Shown here in pieces: positions 1 to 8,286 of a stretch of DNA of 64,000 bases. The DNA is from Candidatus Abyssobacteria bacterium SURF_5. Lineage in GTDB: Bacteria > Abyssobacteria > SURF-5. Every line of letters starts with the position of its first letter. The first letter of the stretch is position 1. The stretch lies in contig QZKU01000068.1 in NCBI GenBank assembly GCA_003598085.1, positions 60,173 to 124,172 of the forward strand, given 5' to 3'. The notes under the pieces are model-generated. The model worked only from the letters and a program-made list of their open reading frames with translations. It searched no databases and was not told the origin of the DNA. The position numbers and the translations under genes are program-made.

Positions 1-297
1 CCTCAATCCACCCGTTATATCATCGAGCAGGCGCTGCGAAAGGCTCTTCCTTTCATGGGCCCGCACAGAGGCTTCGCCCGCGCCGGCGCTCTCGTTGCGC
101 TTACCCCCGATTATAAGGCAAATGGACGACAGGCAGGCGAAATAGCAATCCGCGTATTAAAGGGAGCGAACCCATCATCAATTCCTGTGGCGACTCCGCG
201 AGATATCGAATTGGCGATCAATCAACGCGTCGCCAACCACATCAGGCTCAGTATCCCTCCTTCCGTCCTTGAGGAATCGGATCAGGTTTTTGAGTAA
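1..297 (+). CDS. ABC-type substrate-binding protein (COG2984/PF04392-like), C-terminal fragment
   Basis: Only the last 98 codons are present; the reading frame is open from the first base of the window, so the start lies to the left. The fragment carries the pattern typical of the C-terminus of ABC_sub_bind proteins: a GP-rich turn followed by GFARAGALVAL, a PDY turn, GRQAGEIAIRVLKGANP and a closing IPPSVL segment. In the family this is a periplasmic substrate receptor for an ABC importer whose ligand is poorly defined (aromatic amino acids or similar small molecules in studied cases). The permease and ATPase partners are not in the window. Its last 50 bases overlap, tail to tail, the end of the YfhO-like gene on the opposite strand. 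Confidence 0.75.
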   Translation, partial: PQSTRYIIEQALRKALPFMGPHRGFARAGALVALTPDYKANGRQAGEIAIRVLKGANPSSIPVATPRDIELAINQRVANHIRLSIPPSVLEESDQVFE

Positions 298-2536
298 GCC
301 CAGGGCCGCTTCGCAGAAGCATAAGCGCCAAACCTAACCAGCATGCGCCTCCAACACAGGAAACAACGGCGCCGGCAACCAGACTCTTCGGCTCGAAGTT
401 GATCTCGACGGTATGCCTGCCTCCGGGGACGGCAACTGCCTGAAAAATATAATTCGCCCGAAGTATTCTTGCTTTCCGCCCGTCGATCATCGCCTGCCAG
501 CCGGGATAGTAACTGTTCGTTACAACCAGCAAAGCATCAGCCTGTGCTTCCGTCTCAATAAGAACCCGGCTTTCCGTACTCTCAAGAATCCTCGCCCCCT
601 CATCCACGCCGATCTCGCCCGCAAGGGCGGCAAGACCCGGGTCTTCTTCGAGTATCACCTCGGAAGCAGGCTCAAAATCATCTTGTAATGCCGAGAGCAC
701 TGCATCCGGCGGTATGGTTCTAAAACGGCGAACGAGAAATGCACGAGCCAGGGGCTTGAGCGGCATCAGGTTGATCGATACGCCTGTGCGGTCGCTCAAC
801 GGCGGATTGAACGGACGCCCATGCTGATCCCGCTGATAAATAACACTGTACTTAACGCCACACAGCGAAGCAATTTCCGGCTTCTCCAGCAGCGGAAGAA
901 ATTCCACATGTTGCAGCAGGGGAAATGGATGATGCCCGCCAGCCGATTCCAGTCCAAACAAAGCAAAATAATTCGTATGTGCCGTGTTGTAAACCATGAT
1001 CCTGGCATCGCGTGCCTTTTCTTCCAGGAGACGGGCCGCCTCATCTTTGACAAACAAATCGTCCACCCGAGCAGCAGAAAAGCTCCCTCCGTAATGCAGC
1101 CCGAGATCGAGCGCAAGCAGCACAATAAGAAACCAGGCGGAGTAACGGCTCAGGCGCCGGGAAAAAAACAGGAAATAGGCGAGGAAGATCGATGCCGCGG
1201 CGCTCGCGAGTGAAAACCATATTTTGTAATCGACGTCCGCCCACCGCAAGTCAGAGGCTCTTGCTGCCGCGGCGAGTCCGACAACCAAAACAATGGTTAC
1301 CACTCCGAAAAGCAGAATGGCTTTTTTGCCGGCCGATTTGATGGAAACGGCGAATGCGCCGCCCGCCAATGCGAAGACAGAGAGGTTAAAGAGAATCGCG
1401 GCCCGGAACGGCCCGCGGAATTCGCGAACTAACGGCAGATCGGCCAGAAGGATCGAAATCCGGGTGTTCCCTCCCAGAGAATACGTGATTGAGAGCACTC
1501 CCAGCGCTACGAAAAAATACTTGCGGCTATCTTTCCAGAAAACGGTTGAAAAAGAAGCAAGAATAATTGGAATGATCCCAAAATAGCACAAGCCCTCTCC
1601 CGAAGGTATAAGATAATTAAGCAACTGTTCAGGTTGCGCCCCCCAAACACGGAACCAGTCGAAATCGGAAGAACGCAGGCTGAGACGGCTGTATTCCCAT
1701 TGGGGCGCCAGTTGGATGCCGGCAAGAGCAAGCCCGATTGCGACGGCAGATGCGAATCCGAGGGACAACAGCAGGCGCTGCTTGATCGATTGCGGATAGA
1801 GAAGCAGGAAACCGGCGTACGCCGCTGCGGCCGCCATCGTATAGAAGGCAAATTGTACGCCCCCGGAAAGCGACTGGAGCGAAAAGACGATCGGAAGAAA
1901 CAGGAGGTAAGCCGGCCTCAATCCGGACGCGAAAGCGGCCTCAACAAAATAAAAGACGACCGGCGTCAGAAGCATTGCCCGTATGTTCAGAGCATCTCCG
2001 ATCAGCACCGAATTGAGGAAAAAGATGTTCCAGAACCAGAGCGAACCGAACGTCGCGCCCAACCGGCTGCCGACCAGGCGCCTGAAAAAGAGAAATGAGA
2101 ACACCTGCGCGAGAATCAGGTGGATCAGCAAATCCCAGTTGAACGCCGTCGGCAACGGCAGGTTGGCCGCCGCGAATAATAGATCCGGCGGATAGAAAGG
2201 CGTAGCCAAAAAGGAACCGAGCAGGGGCATTCCGCAGTATATGTACGGCATCCACAGCGGAAGGTGTCCCCTGTGCAGGAGATCATAGGATACCTTCCTG
2301 AAGAGGTACACACTTCGACGGATGTCCAATTCGCCGTATATAAGGCTGTCGGTCCACAGCAGTGATCGAAAGTAAAACAGGAGCACCGCGACAAACACCA
2401 GGATTATGCACCAGTCGATTCTGCCGAGACGGCGGGTGTTCGCGCGAGAATCCTCCTCATGCGGAATTCCTTCCCGGAGAGGAGGCGTGCCCTCAGGAAG
2501 CGCAGAAACAGAAGGAAGTTGATCCGGTTCTTTCAT
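248..2536 (-). CDS. YfhO-family polytopic membrane protein
   Basis: A 762-residue integral membrane protein. After a hydrophilic N-terminal tail of about 40 residues comes a first helix (about 40-58) and then a loop with the LPLWMPYIYCGMPLLG pattern characteristic of YfhO and related GT-C-like membrane proteins. At least ten further hydrophobic segments follow, then a soluble C-terminal region of about 200 residues containing YPGWQAMIDG, also a family hallmark, and a last helix. YfhO proteins are linked to glycosylation of lipoteichoic acid in Gram-positives; here the role is presumably envelope glycan transfer but the donor is unknown. It is the last gene of a four-gene operon, 27 bases after the M28 peptidase gene. 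Confidence 0.8.
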   Translation of the reverse strand: MKEPDQLPSVSALPEGTPPLREGIPHEEDSRANTRRLGRIDWCIILVFVAVLLFYFRSLLWTDSLIYGELDIRRSVYLFRKVSYDLLHRGHLPLWMPYIYCGMPLLGSFLATPFYPPDLLFAAANLPLPTAFNWDLLIHLILAQVFSFLFFRRLVGSRLGATFGSLWFWNIFFLNSVLIGDALNIRAMLLTPVVFYFVEAAFASGLRPAYLLFLPIVFSLQSLSGGVQFAFYTMAAAAAYAGFLLLYPQSIKQRLLLSLGFASAVAIGLALAGIQLAPQWEYSRLSLRSSDFDWFRVWGAQPEQLLNYLIPSGEGLCYFGIIPIILASFSTVFWKDSRKYFFVALGVLSITYSLGGNTRISILLADLPLVREFRGPFRAAILFNLSVFALAGGAFAVSIKSAGKKAILLFGVVTIVLVVGLAAAARASDLRWADVDYKIWFSLASAAASIFLAYFLFFSRRLSRYSAWFLIVLLALDLGLHYGGSFSAARVDDLFVKDEAARLLEEKARDARIMVYNTAHTNYFALFGLESAGGHHPFPLLQHVEFLPLLEKPEIASLCGVKYSVIYQRDQHGRPFNPPLSDRTGVSINLMPLKPLARAFLVRRFRTIPPDAVLSALQDDFEPASEVILEEDPGLAALAGEIGVDEGARILESTESRVLIETEAQADALLVVTNSYYPGWQAMIDGRKARILRANYIFQAVAVPGGRHTVEINFEPKSLVAGAVVSCVGGACWLGLALMLLRSGPGLTQKPDPIPQGRKEGY

Positions 2537-2563
2537 GCATCTTAGGCGACAGCCATATTCCTC

Positions 2564-3796
2564 TTATAAGGATTCAGCGGCTTTCGTGGAGAGATATTTT
2601 CTTTCTTCAGAATCAGGAGGTTCATGCCCGGCATCGAGTTCTCGCGCAAGCGCCACCAAAAAATCCATGGCTTTGGAGAGATTCTGCGGTCCTATGTTCT
2701 CAATACGATCGGTTATTTGATGCCAGTGAGGCACTTCATCGCTCCCATGAGGGAACGCCATAACAGTGATTCCTTTATACCCCCTTCCCGCCACGATAGC
2801 CGTTTCGGTATACCCTCGCGTCAATCGGATAGCCTCGATACCGCCGCCTACGACCTCGGCGGCTGCGGCGGCAGCCCGAAGAATGCCGGGATCGCTGTAA
2901 TATTTCTTCAGCATTCCCTCGCACGTTACGTACCGCAATTCTCCGATGCCGAGGCATTCCAAATCAACGAAATAGGCGTTCCTCAACCGCTCGCCATGTC
3001 TGTTAAGGAACGCCCTGATTCCGGTGAGCGTCGCTTCCTCGCAGCCGGTGCAAACGATCCACACCTCTGTCAGCTCGAGCGGGTCGCGCGCAAAAAACTC
3101 GCCCAGGCTCAAAGCAAGCGCTGCTCCCGTAGCGTTATCATTCGCCCCTTCTGTAAACGGCGAGAAAAAATCTCCGTGAATCATGACAACCAGGAGAATG
3201 AGAACAGGCAGATCCAGCAAAAACGCAGCACTCGCTCCGGCTGCGAAAGCTCCTCCAACAGAACCGAATATGAAAACCAAAATCTTTAACACGACGCATA
3301 CAAACACAAAGACAAGGATTCCCGGAAGGTGTCTGACTATTCTCGGGTGAAAAAGCTTTGGGGTCCGATTGGTATCGAGATGACCGATCACCACAAGCTG
3401 ATTGCGCGCGTCCCTTTTGGGAGACACTTTCGCGTACACGTTTTGCGAAATTCGCTTGCAGAGAAGGTTGCTGAGCGAATATTTCCAGAAACTGAATTCA
3501 CCGATGATGACGGCCAGGGCAATCAGGCAGATGAGGACACACCAAGGCCAAAATCTTCCATGTGCCGGCAGGTAAACAAGCGTTGCCACAAGAACGAGGA
3601 TGCAAGCTATCTCCAGCGCGCGCCAGAGCGACGGCACACTGCGAAAGGTTTCAATCGCAACTTCACGTGCACCGCATTGCTCCAGTTCCGAGGCGGCGTA
3701 GGCTGCAGCGCGAGCCTCCGCCTCGGTCGTCGGCCCCCGAGGACCTATTTCCGCGCTGAAGAACTTCACACGTTCGAACGGGTGCTTTGACAACAT
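2564..3796 (-). CDS. Membrane-embedded M28-family metallopeptidase
   Basis: A 410-residue protein. The start is placed at the ATG at 3796 because longer versions run into the epimerase gene upstream. The M28 zinc ligands are recognisable: H139-x-D141 (GHLDT), D220 (ANDNATG), E253-E254 (CTGCEEA), D278 (VDLECLG) and a C-terminal His in the PHGSDE segment. Four hydrophobic helices are visible: about 61-78 and 84-101 before the catalytic core, and about 158-178 and 183-206 lying between D141 and D220. In soluble M28 enzymes these ligands are separated by only about 10-20 residues, so the catalytic domain is interrupted by a membrane hairpin. Substrate unknown; an aminopeptidase or amidohydrolase activity at the membrane is the likely role. 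Confidence 0.8.
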   Translation of the reverse strand: MLSKHPFERVKFFSAEIGPRGPTTEAEARAAAYAASELEQCGAREVAIETFRSVPSLWRALEIACILVLVATLVYLPAHGRFWPWCVLICLIALAVIIGEFSFWKYSLSNLLCKRISQNVYAKVSPKRDARNQLVVIGHLDTNRTPKLFHPRIVRHLPGILVFVFVCVVLKILVFIFGSVGGAFAAGASAAFLLDLPVLILLVVMIHGDFFSPFTEGANDNATGAALALSLGEFFARDPLELTEVWIVCTGCEEATLTGIRAFLNRHGERLRNAYFVDLECLGIGELRYVTCEGMLKKYYSDPGILRAAAAAAEVVGGGIEAIRLTRGYTETAIVAGRGYKGITVMAFPHGSDEVPHWHQITDRIENIGPQNLSKAMDFLVALARELDAGHEPPDSEERKYLSTKAAESL

Positions 3797-3815
3797 TACG
3801 TTCTTTCGAGAAGCC

Positions 3816-4211
3816 TCAATCACGCTGGCATATTTCGAGAAGCACCCCCTTGGTGCTTTTCGGATGGAAAAAGGCGATGCGCGCGCCACCGGCGCCTGGT
3901 CTCGGTTTTTGATCGATAACTTGCAGGCCTTTCGCCTTCAATTCCTCAAGCGATTTCTCGACATCGTCCACCTGTACGGCGATATGCTGTATGCCCTCCC
4001 CGCGCTTCTCGAGAAATTTCGCCAAAGCGCCTTGCGGGTCGGTCGGCTGCAAAAGCTCAAATTCGGTGTCTCCAATCGGAATGAATGCGATCTTCATTCC
4101 TTCAAAGTCTTCAACATGCTCTACATTAAGTCCCAGCATGTCGCGGTACAGCTTCAGAGCGTCCTCGAGATTCGAAACGGCTATGCCAATGTGGTCCAAT
4201 TTCCGTATCAT
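3816..4211 (-). CDS. mce: Methylmalonyl-CoA epimerase (VOC superfamily)
   Basis: A 131-residue protein of the two-beta-alpha-beta-beta-beta-module VOC fold, the normal length for this epimerase. It opens with the family pattern KLDHIGIAV, has FELLQP and QHIAVQVDD in the middle, and ends GVLLEICQ; the two His and the C-terminal Glu are the expected metal ligands. The enzyme interconverts the (R) and (S) epimers of methylmalonyl-CoA on the way between propionyl-CoA and succinyl-CoA. The mutase and carboxylase partners are not in this window. It sits 27 bases after the TIM-barrel gene and 19 bases before the peptidase gene, so it is cotranscribed with them. Another VOC epimerase is possible but less likely. 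Confidence 0.85.
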   Translation of the reverse strand: MIRKLDHIGIAVSNLEDALKLYRDMLGLNVEHVEDFEGMKIAFIPIGDTEFELLQPTDPQGALAKFLEKRGEGIQHIAVQVDDVEKSLEELKAKGLQVIDQKPRPGAGGARIAFFHPKSTKGVLLEICQRD

Positions 4212-4238
4212 GTCTCTTCCTTCCTTTCTCCTCCCCCG

Positions 4239-5090
4239 CTATCGCTGCATTGCTTTCTTCAAAATGCGGACAGATTCGATGGGGTCGACCGAGTGTACTT
4301 CAAGAACCACCGGGCCTGTAAACGAGATTGCTCGAAGCAATCCGATTACCGCGTCCACGTCGATGATTCCGGAACCCAATCCCTGGTGGTCGTCCATGAC
4401 CGTCACCCGTTTGTCAAACAGCTTCTTTGTGACTCCGTGAAGGTGAACCTGTCCGAGGCGTTTTCCGTACGTCGTCGCGAACTTGTCGATCGACTCGTTT
4501 CGGAGTTTGATGTGCCCCACATCCATGCAGATCTTCGTGTCGAACTGTTCGACCAGTGGATTGATTTTCTCGAACGATATGTATTCCAGATTTTCCAGAC
4601 ACAGCTTTTTCGGTGGAATGATCTTCACGATTTTCGAAAGGCTGTCGGCGGCGCATGAAAGATATGTTTCTACTACCGCGTCATCCTTCAAGCCGACGCC
4701 CATGAGGTCTTCCAGCAGGCCGGCAATGTGCAGGACATACGTCAGCGGTTCGAGCGGAGCGCATTGTTCGGCGATCTCTTTGACCACCTGAAATGATGCC
4801 TCGCGGATCGCCTCGATGCTGGTGGTGAAATTGACGCCGCCCATGAACGGCAGATGAACCGAAAAGGTTATTCCGTCCCTCTCATGCAGCTCGCGCAATC
4901 CGGTGGAAGCTTCGTTTCGGAACTTGTCCCCCAAGACGGCGGGCAGCGCTGCAACGGCTTCGCCGCTGATCTCAATATGATTCGCTCCGGCCTCAATCAG
5001 TGCGCGCGCCTCGCGAGCCAGCGAATATTCGGGGCCGCCCAAAAAGGCGCGGGCAATTTTCTTCGGTTCGATCATGGTGCCGATTCTCAT
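4239..5090 (-). CDS. Sugar phosphate isomerase/epimerase-like TIM-barrel protein (AP endonuclease 2 family)
   Basis: A 283-residue protein of the xylose-isomerase-like TIM-barrel family (PF01261). The barrel metal site is visible as ENLEY (Glu), CMDVGH (Asp, His), QVHLHG (His) and a C-terminal VVLEVHS (Glu). Family members isomerise sugars or polyols, cleave abasic DNA, or remodel cobamides, so the substrate cannot be read from sequence; the N-terminus does not look like that of the cobamide-remodelling enzyme CbiR. It is the first gene of an operon with methylmalonyl-CoA epimerase, the M28 peptidase and the YfhO-like protein, and is preceded by a good promoter. Confidence 0.75.
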   Translation of the reverse strand: MRIGTMIEPKKIARAFLGGPEYSLAREARALIEAGANHIEISGEAVAALPAVLGDKFRNEASTGLRELHERDGITFSVHLPFMGGVNFTTSIEAIREASFQVVKEIAEQCAPLEPLTYVLHIAGLLEDLMGVGLKDDAVVETYLSCAADSLSKIVKIIPPKKLCLENLEYISFEKINPLVEQFDTKICMDVGHIKLRNESIDKFATTYGKRLGQVHLHGVTKKLFDKRVTVMDDHQGLGSGIIDVDAVIGLLRAISFTGPVVLEVHSVDPIESVRILKKAMQR

Positions 5091-5191
5091 ACTAATTTCC
5101 CTTCAATCTGATTTGAACGGTCAGCAACACCGGTTGCCCATGCACGGACGCCCGGACAGAATTCGAGCCGAACGGAAGGCGCAGTACCGGC

Positions 5192-5221
5192 ATTATATCA
5201 TTTGGGCGGAATGGCGCTCAA
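5192..5221 (-). promoter_or_regulatory. Sigma70-type promoter of the isomerase-epimerase-peptidase operon
   Basis: Read on the minus strand: TTGAGC, 18-base spacer, TATAAT. The -10 box is at 5197-5192 and the -35 box at 5221-5216. The predicted start near 5185 gives a leader of about 95 bases before the ATG at 5090. No gene on either strand occupies this stretch. Confidence 0.6.
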
Positions 5222-5261
5222 GCCGGTTTACTTCGAGTGGAGGAAATGATTTATTGTAACA

Positions 5262-7370
5262 TTAGGACGCGCCCAATCCGAGGGGCTCGCTCGAATAAAG
5301 ACCCCGGTAAATCGCGTAGGTTCTGAAGACCTTCTTTATGTACCTGCGCGTCTCATCGGCGGGGATGCTCTCAACGAAGGCATCGAAATCCTGTTTCGGC
5401 GCGCCCTCCATCCAGTTCCTGAGGTTGGTCTCCCCCCAGTTATACGCAGCAGCCGTCAGCATCAGGTTGTCCCCGAATTTGTTGAGCAGGTAGCGCAGGT
5501 AGTAACTGCCAAGCTCGATATTGACGGACGGCAGAAACAGGTCCGATCGCTCGAAAGAGGGCAATCCTAAATGATCCTGCGCCAGCCATTTGCCTGTCCG
5601 CGGCAAAATCTGCATCAGACCGCAGGCGTCCGAGGATGAGACCGTGGTCTCTCGAAAATGGCTTTCCTCTCGCATGACCGCAAGCGCAAACAGGGGGTCG
5701 ATTCGGTATCGCGAAGCGCTTGCACCCAGGATATGGGGATACGCAACCGGGTACAAGAAGTGCCTGATACGATCGGTTCGAGGGGAATCGGTAAAAACCG
5801 TACTGAGCGTGGATGCAATGCGGAGCGAATCGTTGTAAGCCTGTAACTGATACAGGACAAGCGCCAGGGCGTACTGAGTTTCGGAGTCCTGTTCGGCGCT
5901 GGAAGCAAACTCAAGCTCCAGCTTCGCCTCCGGAAGCTCATTGACCACTAGAAATTGAAGACGCTGCATTGCCTTCTCATCCAGCCCTTCAATCAAGGGT
6001 TTGACGGCATCGATAATGGTTTCGCCAGCCGCATCGACAAAGCGTATTTGCGTCTCGTCAACTGCAAACAGGGAGTTCCAGTCGGCAGAATAGGGCTGCT
6101 CGTAGACCAAGGCGCCCGCTTCAAGCAATCGCAGAATCGCGCGCGCGCGAAAAGCTTGATACGAATCGCCGTACCTGGCAATGACCGTAGCAAAGGCCGA
6201 TCTCGCGCCGTCAGAATCTCCGGCGCCCAGCAAACACTTTGCCCGCCAGAAAAGGGCGGCGGCATTGGCATCGGCGCTCTGGTTAAGCCGCAGCAACCGG
6301 TCGAAAACAGCCTGTGCTTTCTCAAAATCTTTCGCGAGGTAAAGATCCACCCCCCAGTGCTCCGCTGCAAAAAAGGCCGCCGCCGAACGAGGATAATCTC
6401 GAAGAATCCTCTCGTACTCCGCATATTCGCGAGGATCAGCCAGTTTCTCAAAAATCCGTGCGCGCTGTCGCAGCGCCTGTGATGAGAGAGAGTGCGAAGG
6501 AAAGCCCATAACTACCCGCTCGTATTCGGAGAGCGCATCATCCAACGATCCATTGACTCGAAAAATCTCCGCCCGGCTGTATAATGCGGTCGGCACAAAA
6601 CGGTGGGCCGGGTGTTCATCGATTATCCGCTGATATATCTCTGCGGCCTGCCGCTTTTGTCCGTTCAGCGATACCGCCTGCGCCAGGTAAAGGAGTGCAT
6701 CGGGCTTCAGGTGCGGCGCATCAGGATTATTCACCAGAGCGTCCAGGAGAGCAAACGCTTCGCTTCCCCTCTTGTTCTGCAGATATACTTTAGCCACAGC
6801 TATTTGTTTTTCCGGGGTGTCCACGCGCCGCACCATGCCGACCGCCTCAAGCGCTTCCGCCGTTGCCGGTCGGCCATGGATCAACTGCCAGCAGATGCTG
6901 TCGCTCATGTCCGGATCATCCTTCTCCAGGAAAATTTTTGCCAGCACCAGCTTCAACGCAGTCGCCTCGCCCGAAGAACTGACCTTGGAAAGCGCGGCTT
7001 TTATGACGGGGAGAGCTCGAGCAAACTCGCCTGCTTCGAAATAAGCAAGTCCAAGCTGTACCTGAGCGGAATTCCGGACGGGTGACGCCGGATGCCTGTC
7101 GATGAGGTTTTCAAGAGCCGAAACTGCCAAAGTATTGTCCTGCAGCTTCACCGCACATTGCGCCATTCGATACAGAGCATAATCGGCGACAACTGAATAA
7201 ATATCCGAAGCGGCGCGGTATTGCTCGATCGAGGCAGTATATTCTCCCGCCTCCTGCAGCTTCACTCCTTCCAGAAACTCGCGTCCTCCCGGAATGATTT
7301 CGTCTGCGGCATAAGATGGCTGGATGAAAATGAGAACATTCAGCAGGGATATGAGAAGAAGTGTGCGCAT
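5262..7370 (-). CDS. Soluble lytic murein transglycosylase with TPR superhelix (Slt70-like)
   Basis: A 702-residue exported protein. I start it at the ATG at 7370, which gives a clean signal peptide (MRTLLLISLLNVLIFIQPSYA) and lies 13 bases after the DUF523 gene; upstream in-frame codons overlap that gene. Residues about 25-450 are repeated helix pairs of TPR type. The C-terminus is an SLT domain: REESHF with catalytic Glu at about 569, then SSSDACGLMQILP, then AAAYNWGETN. Such enzymes cleave the MurNAc-GlcNAc bond of peptidoglycan non-hydrolytically in the periplasm, for recycling or to open the wall for machines. Length and order match Slt70-type proteins. Confidence 0.9.
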   Translation of the reverse strand: MRTLLLISLLNVLIFIQPSYAADEIIPGGREFLEGVKLQEAGEYTASIEQYRAASDIYSVVADYALYRMAQCAVKLQDNTLAVSALENLIDRHPASPVRNSAQVQLGLAYFEAGEFARALPVIKAALSKVSSSGEATALKLVLAKIFLEKDDPDMSDSICWQLIHGRPATAEALEAVGMVRRVDTPEKQIAVAKVYLQNKRGSEAFALLDALVNNPDAPHLKPDALLYLAQAVSLNGQKRQAAEIYQRIIDEHPAHRFVPTALYSRAEIFRVNGSLDDALSEYERVVMGFPSHSLSSQALRQRARIFEKLADPREYAEYERILRDYPRSAAAFFAAEHWGVDLYLAKDFEKAQAVFDRLLRLNQSADANAAALFWRAKCLLGAGDSDGARSAFATVIARYGDSYQAFRARAILRLLEAGALVYEQPYSADWNSLFAVDETQIRFVDAAGETIIDAVKPLIEGLDEKAMQRLQFLVVNELPEAKLELEFASSAEQDSETQYALALVLYQLQAYNDSLRIASTLSTVFTDSPRTDRIRHFLYPVAYPHILGASASRYRIDPLFALAVMREESHFRETTVSSSDACGLMQILPRTGKWLAQDHLGLPSFERSDLFLPSVNIELGSYYLRYLLNKFGDNLMLTAAAYNWGETNLRNWMEGAPKQDFDAFVESIPADETRRYIKKVFRTYAIYRGLYSSEPLGLGAS

Positions 7371-7383
7371 GCCGAAGCGTATC

Positions 7384-7809
7384 TCAGATACATATGACGT
7401 CGATGCCGGCCCGAACCAGCGCCGCCGCACATACACCGTTTCCTTCAGTGAGTTCTCCCCCAATATGAATGCGGCCGAATCCGCACGAGGGGCTATTGCT
7501 CTTAACGTAAAATACTTTTATTCCGAGCTCCCCCGCCACTCGTACCACCTCGCCGGCTCCACGAAGATATTGAAGCGTAACATCCGTCCCGTCCTCCGAC
7601 AGAACCGCTGACTTGCCATCGATCACATCCTCGCCCGTTCCGGCCGCAATCTCCGCTCGCAAACGCGGCGTGCTGAGCCCGCCCAATTGCTCCGGACAAA
7701 ACGGAATGACTTTTCCCTGAAGAAACAGCTCATGGACGCGGCGATCGGTCGCCGAAGTTCCGTCATATCGGGTCTTCAAGCCGACAAGGCATGCGCTTGC
7801 CCCAATCAC
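7384..7809 (-). CDS. DUF523 family protein (COG1683)
   Basis: A 141-residue protein with the DUF523 layout: N-terminal SACLVGLKTRYDG, central FCPEQLGGLSTPR, and C-terminal SNSPSCG. The three conserved Cys positions suggest a metal or Fe-S site, but no function is established for the family. The start must be the GTG at 7809: the frame is closed by a TAG five codons upstream, and GGAGGT ends three bases before the GTG. The GTG overlaps the TGA of a 15-codon ORF (GTGA), so translation is probably coupled. The lytic transglycosylase gene follows after 13 bases. Confidence 0.85.
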   Translation of the reverse strand: MIGASACLVGLKTRYDGTSATDRRVHELFLQGKVIPFCPEQLGGLSTPRLRAEIAAGTGEDVIDGKSAVLSEDGTDVTLQYLRGAGEVVRVAGELGIKVFYVKSNSPSCGFGRIHIGGELTEGNGVCAAALVRAGIDVICI

Positions 7810-7853
7810 TTTACCTCCGTCCCGCTAAGTATGCGCAATTTGATTACATCCAT
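7806..7853 (-). CDS. 15-codon leader peptide overlapping the DUF523 gene
   Basis: A short ORF encoding MDVIKLRILSGTEVK. It begins with ATG at 7853 behind a strong AGGAGG about ten bases upstream, and ends in TGA that overlaps the GTG start of the DUF523 gene by the GTGA arrangement. The Shine-Dalgarno sequence of DUF523 (GGAGGT) lies inside the last codons of this ORF, so ribosomes finishing the peptide would be delivered to the GTG. No Trp, His or Phe runs suggest classical attenuation. A real translated leader is my inference. Confidence 0.45.
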   Translation of the reverse strand: MDVIKLRILSGTEVK

Positions 7854-7990
7854 TATACTTATCCCCTCCTGCTTCCGCAAGAAGAAAGAGCCGTCTTCGC
7901 AGTATTTTCTGAGGTTCCGTTTGTGTCGAAGATGAGAGCCCCCATCAACCGCCCATCCGTTCCTCCAGCAGTTAACCAAAACGCAAATCA

Positions 7991-8019
7991 TTGACAAATA
8001 TCTCATGAAAAGATAAACT
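7991..8019 (+). promoter_or_regulatory. Sigma70-type promoter of the secreted-protein gene
   Basis: TTGACA at 7991-7996, 17-base spacer, TAAACT at 8014-8019. Transcription would start near 8026, about 260 bases before the ATG at 8287. Confidence 0.5.
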
Positions 8020-8025
8020 TTTTCG

Positions 8026-8286
8026 GAGGGAAACGGCTGTCGCCGTTCCGCTGTTGCAGTTTCTCTCCATGAAATAGAGGGTAGAACCCGCTTTGGACTC
8101 ATAGGATTCTTCATACCGTCAAATGCGACGCGGCCGTTAATACCGAAGTTGGAGAAACGCGAACGGAAACTCCAGGTACACCATGATCGCGAACCCGTAG
8201 GGGCTAGCGAAAGCCGTTGCAGGCGCGGCGACTGTATGGGTGGCGGTTTAGGTGAAGGGAGAAAATCTATTCCTTGGGGGGGAACA
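8026..8286 (+). other. Long untranslated leader of the secreted-protein gene
   Basis: About 260 bases with no convincing ORF. It contains a perfect hairpin at 8032-8047 (AACGGC, loop TGTC, GCCGTT) and a short one at 8202-8215 (GGCT, six-base loop, AGCC). I compared it by eye with cobalamin, c-di-GMP-I, TPP, SAM and glycine riboswitch cores and could not make it fit any of them. The length and GC-rich pairing leave a structured 5' UTR possible. Confidence 0.35.

Noticed and set aside
1634-2098. Antisense open frames inside the YfhO, TPR, recG, uvrA and CoA-ligase genes
   Set aside because: They follow codon bias of the real gene on the other strand, have no ribosome sites and no recognisable domains.
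8030-8286. Riboswitch (cobalamin, c-di-GMP, SAM, TPP, glycine) upstream of the 8.3-kb gene
   Set aside because: Partial resemblance such as GGCGACTGTA to a cobalamin core, but the GGUG and B12-box elements are missing; c-di-GMP, SAM, TPP and glycine cores do not fit either.
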